A DNA stretch of 64,000 bases, taken from assembly GCA_004293365.1 (NCBI GenBank), contig RDYN01000016.1, positions 1-64,000 of the forward strand, written 5' to 3'. A program made the position numbers and the translations under genes. Every line of letters begins with the position of its first letter. Position 1 is the stretch's first letter. The DNA comes from Oscillatoriales cyanobacterium. Lineage in GTDB: Bacteria; Cyanobacteriota; Cyanobacteriia; Cyanobacteriales; Microcoleaceae. Of this stretch, positions 16,961 to 25,911 are shown piece by piece. The notes below the pieces were generated by a model. The model saw nothing but the letters and a program-made list of their open reading frames with translations, searched no databases and had not been told where the DNA came from.

Positions 16961-18178
16961 TCAAGCACTTCTCAACGCGACAATCGGGTCTAATTTAGCA
17001 GCTTGTTTTGCAGGTACAACGCCGAAGAATAAGCCGATACCGCCAGAAACACCAACCGCAAGGGCGATCGCCACTGGAGACACACTAGCTTGCAGAGGAG
17101 TAAAAGCCGACACTAAAAGCACACCGCCGATACCAAATCCAGTACCGATCGCGCCACCAGCAGCCGACAAAATCACAGCCTCAATCATAAACTGAATCAG
17201 AATATCCTGAGGCGAAGCCCCGATCGCCTTTCGCAGTCCAATTTCCTTAGTACGTTCAGTAACAGAAACCAGCATAATATTCATAATCCCGATGCCGCCC
17301 ACAAACAGCGAAATTGCCGCCACAAAAGCCAACATCAGAGTCAAAGCACCAGTAATGCTGCCCAAAGTCTTCATTAAATCCTTCTGATTTCGGACAGTAA
17401 AATCATCCTCTTTAGTAATATTGTGGCGCAAGCGCAGCAGATTTTCAATTTGAAATTGCGCCGCCCGCATCAAAGTTTCATCTTTCACAGACACCGAAAT
17501 AAATGTCACCTTAGTACCGTAGGGAGACGAACGCCCGACAATACGATTAGCCATCGTTGTTAGCGGCAAATAAACATTCATATCTTGATTGTCGCCAAAA
17601 CTCGAACCCTTAGCCTGCATCACTCCAATGACTTGAAAAGTCGCGTTTTTGATGCGAACATATTGACCGACAGGCTGCGTATTGCCAAACAATTGTTCAG
17701 CAGCTTCCGAACCTAAAGCAACTACATTTTCTTGTCTTTCTAAATCTAGCTTGTTTAAAAAACGACCTTGAGCAACATCAAAGCTTCTCACCGAGAGAAA
17801 TTCGGGAGTAGTTCCGACAATCGAAGACGAAACGTTTTTATTGCGGTAAGTAACGATTTGACTGTCATTGAGAGTGGGTGCGACTTTTTCGACAGAAGGA
17901 ACTTGAGAGGCGATCGCGTCAGCATCTTCCAACACCAAAGTCTGAGGAGGAATCACCGGGCGACTTTGCGCGTCAGGACTTCCGGGAATGATAAACAGCA
18001 AATTTGACCCGAGAGAGTTAACTTGTCCCGCAATATAGGTTTGAGCTCCTTCGCCGATACCGATCATCGAAATTACGGAAGCATTACCGATGATAATTCC
18101 TAACATCGTCAAGCTGCTGCGTAACTTGTTGGCTGTCAAAGTTGTGACAGCCATTTTCACACTTTCAACAATATCCAT
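16961..18178 (-). CDS. MacB/FtsX-type ABC transporter permease, copy 2
   Basis: A 405-residue paralogue of the downstream gene at 15508. It has the same architecture: N-terminal helix, extracytoplasmic domain and three C-terminal helices with GGIGIMNIMLVSVTERTKEI and PAKQAAKLDPIVALRSA. The two copies align over their full length with only local differences, for example SPDAQSRPVIPPQ against VPNVSRSSTRNAPQ. Tandem duplication is the simplest explanation. The pair could form a heterodimeric membrane part. It is separated from the HlyD gene by 237 bases containing a dispersed hairpin. No ATP-binding subunit lies in this cluster. Confidence 0.9.
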   Translation of the reverse strand: MDIVESVKMAVTTLTANKLRSSLTMLGIIIGNASVISMIGIGEGAQTYIAGQVNSLGSNLLFIIPGSPDAQSRPVIPPQTLVLEDADAIASQVPSVEKVAPTLNDSQIVTYRNKNVSSSIVGTTPEFLSVRSFDVAQGRFLNKLDLERQENVVALGSEAAEQLFGNTQPVGQYVRIKNATFQVIGVMQAKGSSFGDNQDMNVYLPLTTMANRIVGRSSPYGTKVTFISVSVKDETLMRAAQFQIENLLRLRHNITKEDDFTVRNQKDLMKTLGSITGALTLMLAFVAAISLFVGGIGIMNIMLVSVTERTKEIGLRKAIGASPQDILIQFMIEAVILSAAGGAIGTGFGIGGVLLVSAFTPLQASVSPVAIALAVGVSGGIGLFFGVVPAKQAAKLDPIVALRSA

Positions 18179-18284
18179 AATTCGATTTTAGATTTTGGAT
18201 TTTGGATTTTCGATTGGGGATTTTGGATTGCAGGACTTACTCATCAAAACCCAAGAAACCGGGTTTTTTGCCGATTACCATAAC

Positions 18285-18352
18285 AAAAACGGTTTGTAGT
18301 GCGGACTTCAGTCCGCTATACGGTTGCGGACTGAAGTCCGCACTACAAACCA
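18285..18352. repeat. Dispersed GCGGACTTCAGTCCGC hairpin repeat
   Basis: A long inverted repeat with arms GGTTTGTAGTGCGGACTTCA and complement, spaced by a few bases (TATACGGT), between the HlyD and permease genes. AAACCGGGTTTTTT of another repeat family lies just before it at about 18255-18270. Confidence 0.85.
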
Positions 18353-18415
18353 ATCTGATTGTGCTCAATCCACCGGACATGATATGGCTAATGACCAATG
18401 ACTAATGACCCATGA

Positions 18416-20284
18416 CTATTTCTGATTCTTAATAATATCCTCAAGTTTTTTACCTTGAGGAAGTTCAGTAAAAACCCGATCGCCCGCCTTAGCACCCTCT
18501 AAAATCTGAATCTTGTTACCAATAGTCGATCCAACAGTCACAGCCTTAAACTTCGGCTGCTGCTTCTCGTCGGGAACCAGCACGCCTGTTTGACCCTTAT
18601 TCGTCACAATGGCCACAGTCGGAACAACCAAAGCATTGCTAAGCTTTTGACCTACAAATCTTAAGTCAACATTCATCCCCGACTGCAAAAAATCCTTGCC
18701 CGTGTCAATGGCCACCCGCACTTGAAACAGCGTCACATCCCGTTCCTTAACAGCTTCCGGCGCAATTAACTTAACCTTGCCTTTAAACACTTTATCTGGA
18801 TAAGCATCAGCCACAATTTCAACAACTTGACCCGGTTTAATTTGACTGATATCTGCCTCTGGGACTTTCGCCAAAACCTCCACATCTCTAGCCAGAGCGA
18901 CAATCGATGTCGAAGTAGCCGAAGTAGCTTCCGATGCCGAAGTTGCAGGAGTTACAAAAGCTCCTTGAATCGCGTATCTTTGGGTAATAACTCCTGCAAA
19001 AGGAGCGCGAACTTTCGTATCTTCTAACTGTACTTCTTGGTAGCGGACTTGAGCTTGAACTTCGGCTAATTCAGCTTGAGCTTGAGCTACTTCTTCCGGG
19101 CGAGCGCCGTTTTCTTGGGCGGCTAATTGGCTTTTTGCTTCAGCAACTGCAGCTTCGGCTTTGGCAATTTCTTCTGGACGGTTGCCGTTTTCTGTTTGTG
19201 CTAATTTGCTTTTAGCTTCAGCAACTTCTGCCTCGGCTTTGGTAATTTCTTCCGATCGCGTGCCGTTTTGCAACTGCTTCAATGCTTGCTGCTCGACTTC
19301 CACAGCAGCTTGGAGTTGCTGGATTTGCGACTCCCGACTTTCTTGCAGTTGTTGCAGGCGTTTTTGAGATTCTGTTACTCTAGCTTTGGCAGTGCGATTT
19401 TCCTTAATCAGTTCATCGAGTTTATCTTGAGCAAGAGCACCTTCTTGCACTAACGGGCGGTTGCGTTCCACCCGCTGAGCTGCTAGTTCGGCTTGAGCTT
19501 TACTCGATTCAATTTGCGTTTGTGCTTGGGCAATTTCTTGTTTGACACTGCCAGTTTGAGCGTCTGCTAAACGAGCTTGAGCTTGGGCTAAACGAGCTCG
19601 CCCTTGGCTGACTTCTTCCACGCGGCTGCCGGCTCGCAGTTGCTGCAAGCGGGCTTGAGTTTGCTGCAAACGGGCTCGGGCTCCTGCAACTTCTTCGACG
19701 CGACTTCCGGCTTGGAGTTGCGCTAGACTAGCCTGGGCTTGCTCTAAACGCGCGCGGGCGCTGGCGATGTCTTCCGATCGATTTCCGGCTTCTATTTTTG
19801 CAAGTTTGGCTCGAATGCTGGCTTCGCGGGCTTTAGCTTGAGCCAGTTGAGCTTCCACGTCGCGGCTTTCCATGCGAGCAACGATTTGTCCTGCTTCGAC
19901 GCGATCGCCCTGTTCGACAAATAACTCTGCGATCCGGCCGGAGCCTTTCGGGCTGAGATTCACGCGCTGTACGGGTTGTACCGTCCCGCTAGACGTGATC
20001 CGCACCGTCAGGTTTTGCGCTTCCACCGGCACTGTCATCGCTGCGATCGCATCTACTTTCGGCTGCGATCGACTCTTTGCTATATATAAGGTAGTCGGTA
20101 CAGCTAGCAACCCGGCTGCAACCAAACCGATCGCCCACCGCGGCATCTTCCGCGCAGCTTTCTTAGGGGACTGCTTTTGGGCGATTTTGTTATCTGCAAT
20201 TTTAGTCTCTGGGGTCTTGGTGTCTGCAATCTGAGTATCTTCCACCTTGACCTGAGCAGTTTCCTTTTTGGGGCTAACGATCAT
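18416..20284 (-). CDS. HlyD/MacA-type periplasmic adaptor (membrane fusion protein)
   Basis: A 622-residue adaptor that would bridge an inner-membrane ABC transporter to an outer-membrane channel. A cytoplasmic tail rich in K/T (1-45) precedes one membrane helix (AIGLVAAGLLAVPTTLYIA, about 50-70). A biotinyl-lipoyl-like half follows (SPKGSGRIAELFVEQGDRVEAGQ). Then comes a very long coiled-coil hairpin (about 135-425) with internal repeats such as AGSRVEEVAGARARLQQ. The second lipoyl half (RAPFAGVITQR) and beta-barrel domains end the chain. MacA homologues are usually near 370-400 residues, so the coiled coil here is greatly expanded. It lies first in a minus-strand cluster with two MacB-type permeases, which supports a shared export function. 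Confidence 0.92.
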   Translation of the reverse strand: MIVSPKKETAQVKVEDTQIADTKTPETKIADNKIAQKQSPKKAARKMPRWAIGLVAAGLLAVPTTLYIAKSRSQPKVDAIAAMTVPVEAQNLTVRITSSGTVQPVQRVNLSPKGSGRIAELFVEQGDRVEAGQIVARMESRDVEAQLAQAKAREASIRAKLAKIEAGNRSEDIASARARLEQAQASLAQLQAGSRVEEVAGARARLQQTQARLQQLRAGSRVEEVSQGRARLAQAQARLADAQTGSVKQEIAQAQTQIESSKAQAELAAQRVERNRPLVQEGALAQDKLDELIKENRTAKARVTESQKRLQQLQESRESQIQQLQAAVEVEQQALKQLQNGTRSEEITKAEAEVAEAKSKLAQTENGNRPEEIAKAEAAVAEAKSQLAAQENGARPEEVAQAQAELAEVQAQVRYQEVQLEDTKVRAPFAGVITQRYAIQGAFVTPATSASEATSATSTSIVALARDVEVLAKVPEADISQIKPGQVVEIVADAYPDKVFKGKVKLIAPEAVKERDVTLFQVRVAIDTGKDFLQSGMNVDLRFVGQKLSNALVVPTVAIVTNKGQTGVLVPDEKQQPKFKAVTVGSTIGNKIQILEGAKAGDRVFTELPQGKKLEDIIKNQK

Positions 20285-20732
20285 ACCGACTCACCTAATT
20301 AAATCTCAGGATTACCTTAAAGGTAAAATTTTTGCTGATGCGCGACATCGTCTTTCAGACTCATCCGATCGGGTGATTTAAAAAAAGTTCCCCAACCAGC
20401 ACCTGTAAACAATTATAGCTAATCTTTGCAACTTATTAAATAATGTTAAGTTTTTTCAGTCTCAAGAGGTAAGTTCAAACTTCGATCGCACTCAACTGAC
20501 TTTCTGCGGAGGCGGGATCTGCCGCGCGGGCGATCGGCTTCCAGTAAGTCGTGGGTTGTCTTGTAGGGCGATCGCACAGTGCGCGCCCGGTAACTACACA
20601 GTATGAAGACGCTGACATCTCATAAACCCGTTTGTCGATCGTACCCTGTCCAACTCCTGAATATCTATGTGCCCTGTGTCCGCAACAGGTTAAAATATTT
20701 TGCAAATCCGTTGAAAATGGAAAAGCTTCAAC
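20285..20732. other. Intergenic region between divergent genes
   Basis: About 450 bases between the divergent HlyD-type adaptor gene and a small membrane-protein gene. It should hold both promoters. GGAAAAG before 20733 may be the ribosome binding site of the plus-strand gene. Other frames in it have no recognisable product. Confidence 0.5.
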
Positions 20733-21155
20733 ATGAATCGTCCTCAAAGCGTTACAGTTCTGGCAATCTTACAGTTAATTAGTGGCATCTTCAGTCTGCT
20801 TGACGGCTTGTTCATCTTACTTTTTGCAGGCGTTTTAGGCGGTCTCGGCGCAGTTGGATTCGGCGCAAAAGTTGGCACTGTCATCGGCGGCTTCATTGCA
20901 ATTTTTGCTGGAATCGCGATAATTATCGGAATTATTTCCCTAGTCTTAGCATGGGGTTTGCTTCAACTAAAAAAATGGGCTTGGACTGGAACATTAATTA
21001 TCCATGTCATCGCCGTCGTCACGCAAATTGCCAAAATGTTTGGTAGCGCAGGTACAGCAGTCAATTTTCTATCTCTGGGTTTTGCCATTGCTAGCATTTA
21101 CTACCTGCTACAGCCGGATGTTAAACAAGCATTTTCTGTAGAACTTCCCTTCTAA
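20733..21155 (+). CDS. Small four-helix membrane protein of unknown function
   Basis: A 140-residue protein with a start typical of a cyanobacterial membrane family (MNRPQSVTVLAILQLISG). It has four predicted hydrophobic helices at about 8-35, 48-75, 85-105 and 110-128. Between helices 2 and 3 is LAWGLLQLKKWAWTGTL, a short basic/aromatic loop. The C-terminal tail (YYLLQPDVKQAF) is cytosolic-like. No catalytic residues stand out. Its stop abuts that of the convergent ABC permease gene, with no gap. Function unknown. Confidence 0.75.
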   Translation: MNRPQSVTVLAILQLISGIFSLLDGLFILLFAGVLGGLGAVGFGAKVGTVIGGFIAIFAGIAIIIGIISLVLAWGLLQLKKWAWTGTLIIHVIAVVTQIAKMFGSAGTAVNFLSLGFAIASIYYLLQPDVKQAFSVELPF

Positions 21156-22166
21156 TTAACGGTACTGAATTCTCGGGTCAAAAAAAGCATAGGAAATATC
21201 AACCGCCAGATTGATCAGCACAAAAGTCACAGCCACAAAGATTACTCCTCCTTGCACAATTGGGTAATCCCGCGTCAGAATCCCGCTGTAAATCCAGGAA
21301 CCAATTCCCGGCCACGAGAAAATTGTTTCAGTCAAAATCGCGCCACCCAAAAGCGTGCCGAACTGCAAACCTATAGTTGTGACGATCGGCAAAAACGCAT
21401 TTTTCAAAGCGTGTCTCAAAATCACCCAAAATTCCGGCAAACCCTTAGCCCGCGCCGTGCGGATGTAATCTTGCGCCAGCACTTCCAGCATCGCAGCACG
21501 AGTAATCCGAGCGATTATCGCCAAGGGGATTGTTCCTAAAGTCAAGGCTGGGAGGATGAGATGGGCGATCGCATCCCGGAAAGCCGCCAAATCGCACCTC
21601 AGCAAAGAATCCACAACATAAACACCCGTAATCGACTTAAAACCAAACCCCAAATCCACACTAATTCGCCCGCTAGGGGGCAGCCATTTCAGAGAAACAG
21701 CAAACAAATAAATCAACATCAAACCCAACCAATAAACGGGCAAAGATACCCCAATCAAAGAACCGCTCATCGTCAGATTGTCCAGCCAGCTATTTTTCCG
21801 AACAGCAGCCAAAATCCCCGCCGGAATTCCCACCAAAAGAGCCAATAACATCGCCGCCACAGACAATTCCAAGGTGGCCGGCCAGCGACTTCTAATTTCA
21901 TCAACAATCGGTATACCGCTAATAATGCTATTTCCCAAATCGAATCGAATCAAACTCCATAAAAAAGCCAAATATTGCCAAGGTAAAGGCTGATTCAGAC
22001 CCAATCTCGCCCTCAAAATTTCCACCTGTTCGGGAGTTCCCCGTTCTCCCAAAAGCACTGTAGCTGGGTCTCCGGGTATCAGGTGCAAAAAAGCAAATAC
22101 TAGCAGAGTGATTCCGAACAGAACTGGCAATAGTCCCAGCAAACGTTTAACAATATATTGAAACAT
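21156..22166 (-). CDS. Dipeptide/oligopeptide ABC transporter permease (DppB type)
   Basis: A 336-residue inner-membrane subunit of a peptide/nickel-type importer. It starts MFQYIVKRLLGLLPVLFG, has GDPA in HLIPGDPATVLLGERGT and about six helices. The family motif for ATPase contact is EVLAQDYIRTARAKGLPE, and the C-terminus ends FDPRIQYR. ATG at 22166 is preferred to GTG at 22169. The matching binding protein lies upstream at 23033, but a kinase gene now separates the two. The first 22 bases of this gene plus flanking sequence recur at 22767-22797. No second permease or ATPase is in the window. It overlaps the kinase stop region closely, so they are probably co-transcribed. Confidence 0.93.
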   Translation of the reverse strand: MFQYIVKRLLGLLPVLFGITLLVFAFLHLIPGDPATVLLGERGTPEQVEILRARLGLNQPLPWQYLAFLWSLIRFDLGNSIISGIPIVDEIRSRWPATLELSVAAMLLALLVGIPAGILAAVRKNSWLDNLTMSGSLIGVSLPVYWLGLMLIYLFAVSLKWLPPSGRISVDLGFGFKSITGVYVVDSLLRCDLAAFRDAIAHLILPALTLGTIPLAIIARITRAAMLEVLAQDYIRTARAKGLPEFWVILRHALKNAFLPIVTTIGLQFGTLLGGAILTETIFSWPGIGSWIYSGILTRDYPIVQGGVIFVAVTFVLINLAVDISYAFFDPRIQYR

Positions 22167-22168
22167 CA
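22138..22168. repeat. 31-bp direct repeat, left copy (within dppB start)
   Basis: AGCAAACGTTTAACAATATA followed by TTGAAACATCA. It covers the start codon and first codons of the permease gene on the minus strand. An identical copy lies at 22767-22797 on the other side of the kinase gene. Confidence 0.9.
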
Positions 22169-22175
22169 CTCGATC

Positions 22176-22727
22176 TCATTCACCTTGCAAATTTGCCAAA
22201 ATCCGATCGACCGTTTCTTCTACCGTTAGATGGGTTGAATCCAGCCAGTAGCCAAGGCGAGGAGTTTCGGTACGGAGAATGCGATCGAAGGCATAAACCA
22301 TTGTTTCGTTGGCATATCCGGTTTTCGTTCTTGCTGCATCCCGTGCAGCTACAACTTCTGCCTTCGGACACAGAACGATCGCGGACAACGGCACATCGTG
22401 GAAAGTGGCAAGTACCTCAGCCAGTGCCGAACCAATGATGATGTCTTGATAAACGACCGTAAAACCAGCCTGGAGATAGTGTCGCGCTGCCATTGCTGCC
22501 AGGTGATACCGCAGTTGAAGCTGCTGATATGCCTCTGCTGACAAATTTAACGCCATTTGGGCCTGTCCGTTCACAATCATGCGACGAAAGATATCGCCGC
22601 GAAGGTGGACACTTTTGGGCAACCGTTCGGCAAGTGATTGGGCCACACTTGATTTTCCGGCAGCCATGTTCCCGGTAATCAAAATAATTTGTGGCTGATG
22701 ATTGGCAGGTTGCTGATTGCTCTCCAT
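22176..22727 (-). CDS. Small P-loop kinase (AAA/chloramphenicol-phosphotransferase-like)
   Basis: A 183-residue cytosolic P-loop protein. Walker A is GNMAAGKSS near residues 19-27, with LRGDIFRRMI after it (possible base or metal site). A lid-like stretch is rich in R/A (AEVVAARDAARTKTGY). This pattern fits small-molecule kinases of the chloramphenicol phosphotransferase/zeta-toxin-like group. The substrate is unknown. The gene sits between the peptide transporter permease and binding protein on the same strand and is bounded by 31-bp direct repeats, so it looks inserted. The upstream ribosome binding site is weak. It is not an ATPase subunit of the transporter, since it lacks the ABC signature. 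Confidence 0.8.
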   Translation of the reverse strand: MESNQQPANHQPQIILITGNMAAGKSSVAQSLAERLPKSVHLRGDIFRRMIVNGQAQMALNLSAEAYQQLQLRYHLAAMAARHYLQAGFTVVYQDIIIGSALAEVLATFHDVPLSAIVLCPKAEVVAARDAARTKTGYANETMVYAFDRILRTETPRLGYWLDSTHLTVEETVDRILANLQGE

Positions 22728-22766
22728 ACTGTTTGTTAAGGTAAATTCATATAAAGATAAGATAAC

Positions 22767-22797
22767 AGCAAACGTTTAACAATATATTGAAACATCA
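22767..22797. repeat. 31-bp direct repeat, right copy
   Basis: Identical to 22138-22168. It carries a silent copy of the first codons of the permease gene, followed by what was probably its original upstream sequence (CAGTTTATTTTAAATG...). Confidence 0.9.
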
Positions 22798-23022
22798 GTT
22801 TATTTTAAATGCGAGATCATTATAAGTTTGTAGTGCGGACTTCAGTCCGCAGATTTTTGCGGACTGAAGTCCGCACTACGAACGTTACTTATTGAAACAT
22901 CAGTTTATTTTAAATGCGAGATCATTATAAGTTTGTAGTGCGGACTTCAGTCCGCAAAAATGTTCGATCGTTCGGACTTCAATCCTCTGAATTTTAGAAG
23001 GACTGAAGTCCTCACTACCAAC
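22783..23022. repeat. Tandem block of leader sequence plus dispersed hairpins
   Basis: A unit of about 68 bases starting TATTGAAACATCAGTTTATT and ending in the hairpin arm TTGTAGTGCGGACTTCAGTC occurs at about 22784 and again at about 22890. The first hairpin is complete (22825-22883). The second continues into a diverged GGACTTCAATCC/GGACTGAAGTCC pair near 22974-23015. Confidence 0.8.
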
Positions 23023-23032
23023 CAAATTTTCA

Positions 23033-24688
23033 CTATAATTTACTCACATCCTCAAAAGACTCCGACCCCAAAGGACTCGGAATCCAACCTTTAACATTCT
23101 TGCGTTTCCCTAAAAGCGGCTGCGAATGTACGATCGGCAAACGCACAGCCTCCCCATGCAAAATCTCGCTAACTTCCGCATAAATTTTCCCTCTAGCTGC
23201 TTTATCCCCACTCGCCCTTCCCTTATCCAAAAGTTCCAAAACCTTCGGATTTTTCCAATTTCCCAAATCCGCCGTCGAACCGGGCCCAAAGTGAGGATAA
23301 TAAAAATTGTCAGGATCGCCATAATCTCCAGTCCAACCCATCATAAAAGCTTGAAAGCCCGGAGGTTTTAGCCGATCGGCCAAATAAGCAGACCAATCCT
23401 TCGTCAGCAACTTTACCCGAATCCCGATCGCGCTTAAATCCGCAGCCAAAGCCTCAGCAATCGGCTTCGGCGTGGGAAAATAGGGACGGCTGACCGGCAT
23501 ATACCACAAATTCAAATCAAAACCGTTCGGATAACCGGCCTTCGCCAGCACTGCTTTAGCTTGCTGCGGGTTAAATTCGTAATCTTTAACTTTGTCAGAC
23601 TCCGCCCAATTCAGCGCAGGCGGGATAAATTGCGAGTCATATTTGCCGAGTTCTCCCCAAAAAGCCTTGACTATAGCTTGCTTGTTGATTGTTTGGGCGA
23701 TCGCCCGCCGCACCTCTGATTTCGCCAAAGGTGCGTAACCCGGATTTAACGCTAAATAACCCACATTAAAAGAAGGTCGCAAAACAGCTTCCAAATTAGT
23801 ATCCGCCTGCACCTCTTTCAATTGATCCGGCGTTAAATCCACAGTAAAATCCAGTTGACCAGCCCTCAATTGAGCCAATCTCGCTGCCGGATCGTCCACA
23901 AAACGGATTACCAACTGATTGACTTTCGGCGTTCCCGCTTTCCAATAATTAGGATTTTTTTCTAAGATAATGCGATCGCCCGAGATCCATTCCTTAAACA
24001 CAAAAGGCCCCGTACCCACCGCCAGCGACCCCGGAGTGCCGTATTTAGCCCCCGCTTTCTTCACCGCCGCCGGACTCGCAATCCCAAAATAACCCGACCC
24101 AATCGCCAAAGGAAAGGCAGCAAAAGGCCTATTTAACACAAACCTAATCGTAGACTTATCAACAACCGCCACATCCTTGACCAGGGAAGCTTTATCGCCC
24201 TTAAATCCAGCAAAAAAGTTTTTCCAAATCTGATAAGTTTTGCCAGAATCTCGATAACCGTGAGGATTTTTGGCATCCCACCAGCGATCGACATTAAACT
24301 TAACAGCATCCGCGTCAAAATCCGTCCCGTCGTGAAACTTCACCCCCGATCGCAACTTAAAAGTCCAAGTTTTGCCATCTGTAGAACTCGACCATTCAGT
24401 AGCCAGACTCGGTTCTAGTTCTACGGTTCCGGGTTTAAAATCAGTCAAGCGATTGTAGATTTGGTCGATCGCAATCACCGAATTACCATCAGTAACATTT
24501 CCGGGTTCCAGATTCACCGGCGGCCCTCCCGCACCGTAGACTAAAGCCCCCGGTGGGACAGCAGCAGGAGTTGTCGCAGTTGGAGAATTATTGCTAATAT
24601 TTGCAGGAGTGCCACAATTTGAGACAATTACAGCCATCCCAAAAACTAGAGCTAATAAAACTAAACGCCAAGATTTTAACAACCTCAT
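23033..24688 (-). CDS. Peptide/nickel-type ABC transporter substrate-binding lipoprotein
   Basis: A 551-residue extracytoplasmic solute-binding protein of family 5 (DppA/OppA/NikA type). The N-terminus has a basic start and hydrophobic core, then IVSNC with Cys near residue 26, an imperfect lipobox with Asn at -1. The mature protein shows family motifs: WTFKLRSGVKFHDGTDFDADAV, split around the usual site, TGPFVFKEW and GDYGDPDNFYYPHF. It would deliver peptides or a similar ligand to the DppB-type permease encoded downstream. Other transporter parts must be elsewhere. AT-rich sequence with an ATG at 24688 precedes it. Substrate cannot be assigned from sequence. Confidence 0.93.
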   Translation of the reverse strand: MRLLKSWRLVLLALVFGMAVIVSNCGTPANISNNSPTATTPAAVPPGALVYGAGGPPVNLEPGNVTDGNSVIAIDQIYNRLTDFKPGTVELEPSLATEWSSSTDGKTWTFKLRSGVKFHDGTDFDADAVKFNVDRWWDAKNPHGYRDSGKTYQIWKNFFAGFKGDKASLVKDVAVVDKSTIRFVLNRPFAAFPLAIGSGYFGIASPAAVKKAGAKYGTPGSLAVGTGPFVFKEWISGDRIILEKNPNYWKAGTPKVNQLVIRFVDDPAARLAQLRAGQLDFTVDLTPDQLKEVQADTNLEAVLRPSFNVGYLALNPGYAPLAKSEVRRAIAQTINKQAIVKAFWGELGKYDSQFIPPALNWAESDKVKDYEFNPQQAKAVLAKAGYPNGFDLNLWYMPVSRPYFPTPKPIAEALAADLSAIGIRVKLLTKDWSAYLADRLKPPGFQAFMMGWTGDYGDPDNFYYPHFGPGSTADLGNWKNPKVLELLDKGRASGDKAARGKIYAEVSEILHGEAVRLPIVHSQPLLGKRKNVKGWIPSPLGSESFEDVSKL

Positions 24689-25010
24689 CTCAATAGCTCC
24701 TAATTTAATAAAAAATTGTACTCACATAAATAAATTTCTAATTTGCTCTTTTTCTCCTCTCTGCGCTCTCTGCGTTCTCTGCGGTTCATTTGATAAATTA
24801 CATATTCAAATCAAATTTAATTAACACAACAAAATAAAACATACTATACCTCTTGAAATCCCCAAATAAATTTCCTATCTTGAAATGTATCTGCGTTAAT
24901 CTGTTTTATCTGCCTTTCATCTGCGGTTGATTGACAATTAAACATTTGTCCAATTCAAATATACCAATTATCCCTTGCCAAACCTACTTAATTATCGATC
25001 GCACCACCGC
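24689..25010. other. AT-rich intergenic region
   Basis: 320 bases between two minus-strand genes. It contains TCTCTGCGCTCTCTGCGTTCTCTGC near 24755-24783, a short direct repeat of CTCTGCG type, and otherwise AT-rich DNA. No gene or clear promoter seen. Confidence 0.5.
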
Positions 25011-25625
25011 CTACAACTCATAACTCTCTTCACCCATACTCCCCAATTCTGGGCTACCGAGAAACTCTTCATCCTCTAATTCCTCAATTGCAGAGTCAAA
25101 ACTTTCAACAACAAACGGCAAACCCGCCGCCATCAAACCTCGTTGAATGCGATCGCTCGTTTCCTCAAACAAAACAAATAGCGGATGAACCGCCTCAGCC
25201 TCATCACTAAAAATATGTCTGTAGCGGTAAGGCATCACCCACTCGTAACCTTTATCCAACCAAACCTGACACTGCCGCCAGCGGCCCAACAAATCAGAAA
25301 AATCCTCGCCCGGGCGGTGAATAAAAACCAAAATTTCCACCCCAATTTTAACTTTCCACTCTGGATCGCACATCAAAATTGCCAAATCGCAAGGCAAACA
25401 AGCTGCCTGTCCCGGAGAGATGCTAGTCCCCCCCCTACCCGCATAGGAAACCCCCTCCCGCAAGCGCACAATGGGCAAAGGAATGGTAATTAAACTTTCG
25501 TTAGCGCGGCGGATACTCGGAATCATCTCCATGTACAGCCGATATTTTTTCAGCAGGGCGATCGCTGCCGAAAATTCGCTGTACTGTGCTAGTAAAGCCT
25601 CGTAATGTGATTGTTTGACAGACAT
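25011..25625 (-). CDS. Conserved hypothetical protein next to the pil operon
   Basis: A 204-residue soluble protein with no recognised domain. It is mixed alpha/beta in appearance, with a central stretch rich in hydrophobics and aromatics (ILVFIHRPGEDFSDLLGRW, GYEWVMPYRYRHIF) and a strongly acidic C-terminus (AIEELEDEEFLGSPE). It has two cysteines close together (AACLPCD) that could bind a metal. It lies downstream of pilC on the same strand, with a repeat-rich spacer of 286 bases, so co-function with the pilus is only a possibility. Confidence 0.6.
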   Translation of the reverse strand: MSVKQSHYEALLAQYSEFSAAIALLKKYRLYMEMIPSIRRANESLITIPLPIVRLREGVSYAGRGGTSISPGQAACLPCDLAILMCDPEWKVKIGVEILVFIHRPGEDFSDLLGRWRQCQVWLDKGYEWVMPYRYRHIFSDEAEAVHPLFVLFEETSDRIQRGLMAAGLPFVVESFDSAIEELEDEEFLGSPELGSMGEESYEL

Positions 25626-25639
25626 TTTAAATCAATTAA

Positions 25640-25911
25640 TTAGTCATTAGTCATTAGTCATTAGTCATCAGTCATTGGTCAGTTGTCAGTTGTCAGTTGT
25701 CATTGGTTATTCATTATTGGCAACTTGTAATTGGCAATTTGTAATTGGTAATTGGCAATTGGTTATTCATTACTTGGCAATAATTGGTCATTGGTTATTC
25801 AAAGATTAGCCAAGACCATATCGCTGACTGAACAGTATTAACAACTCAAACAAAGCCAATGACAACTCTTAAATAACAACTGTCAACTGCCAACTGTCAA
25901 CTGTCAACTGT
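25640..25911. repeat. Heptamer and related short tandem repeats
   Basis: CATTAGT units near 25640-25675, CAGTTGT units, TTGGCAATTTGTAATTGG variants near 25718-25800, and CAACTGTCAACTGTC units near 25875-25910. They fill the spacer between pilC and the hypothetical gene. Confidence 0.8.

Noticed and set aside
20475-20747. 90-codon minus-strand frame before the small membrane protein
   Set aside because: It covers the likely promoter region of two divergent genes and shows no recognisable product.
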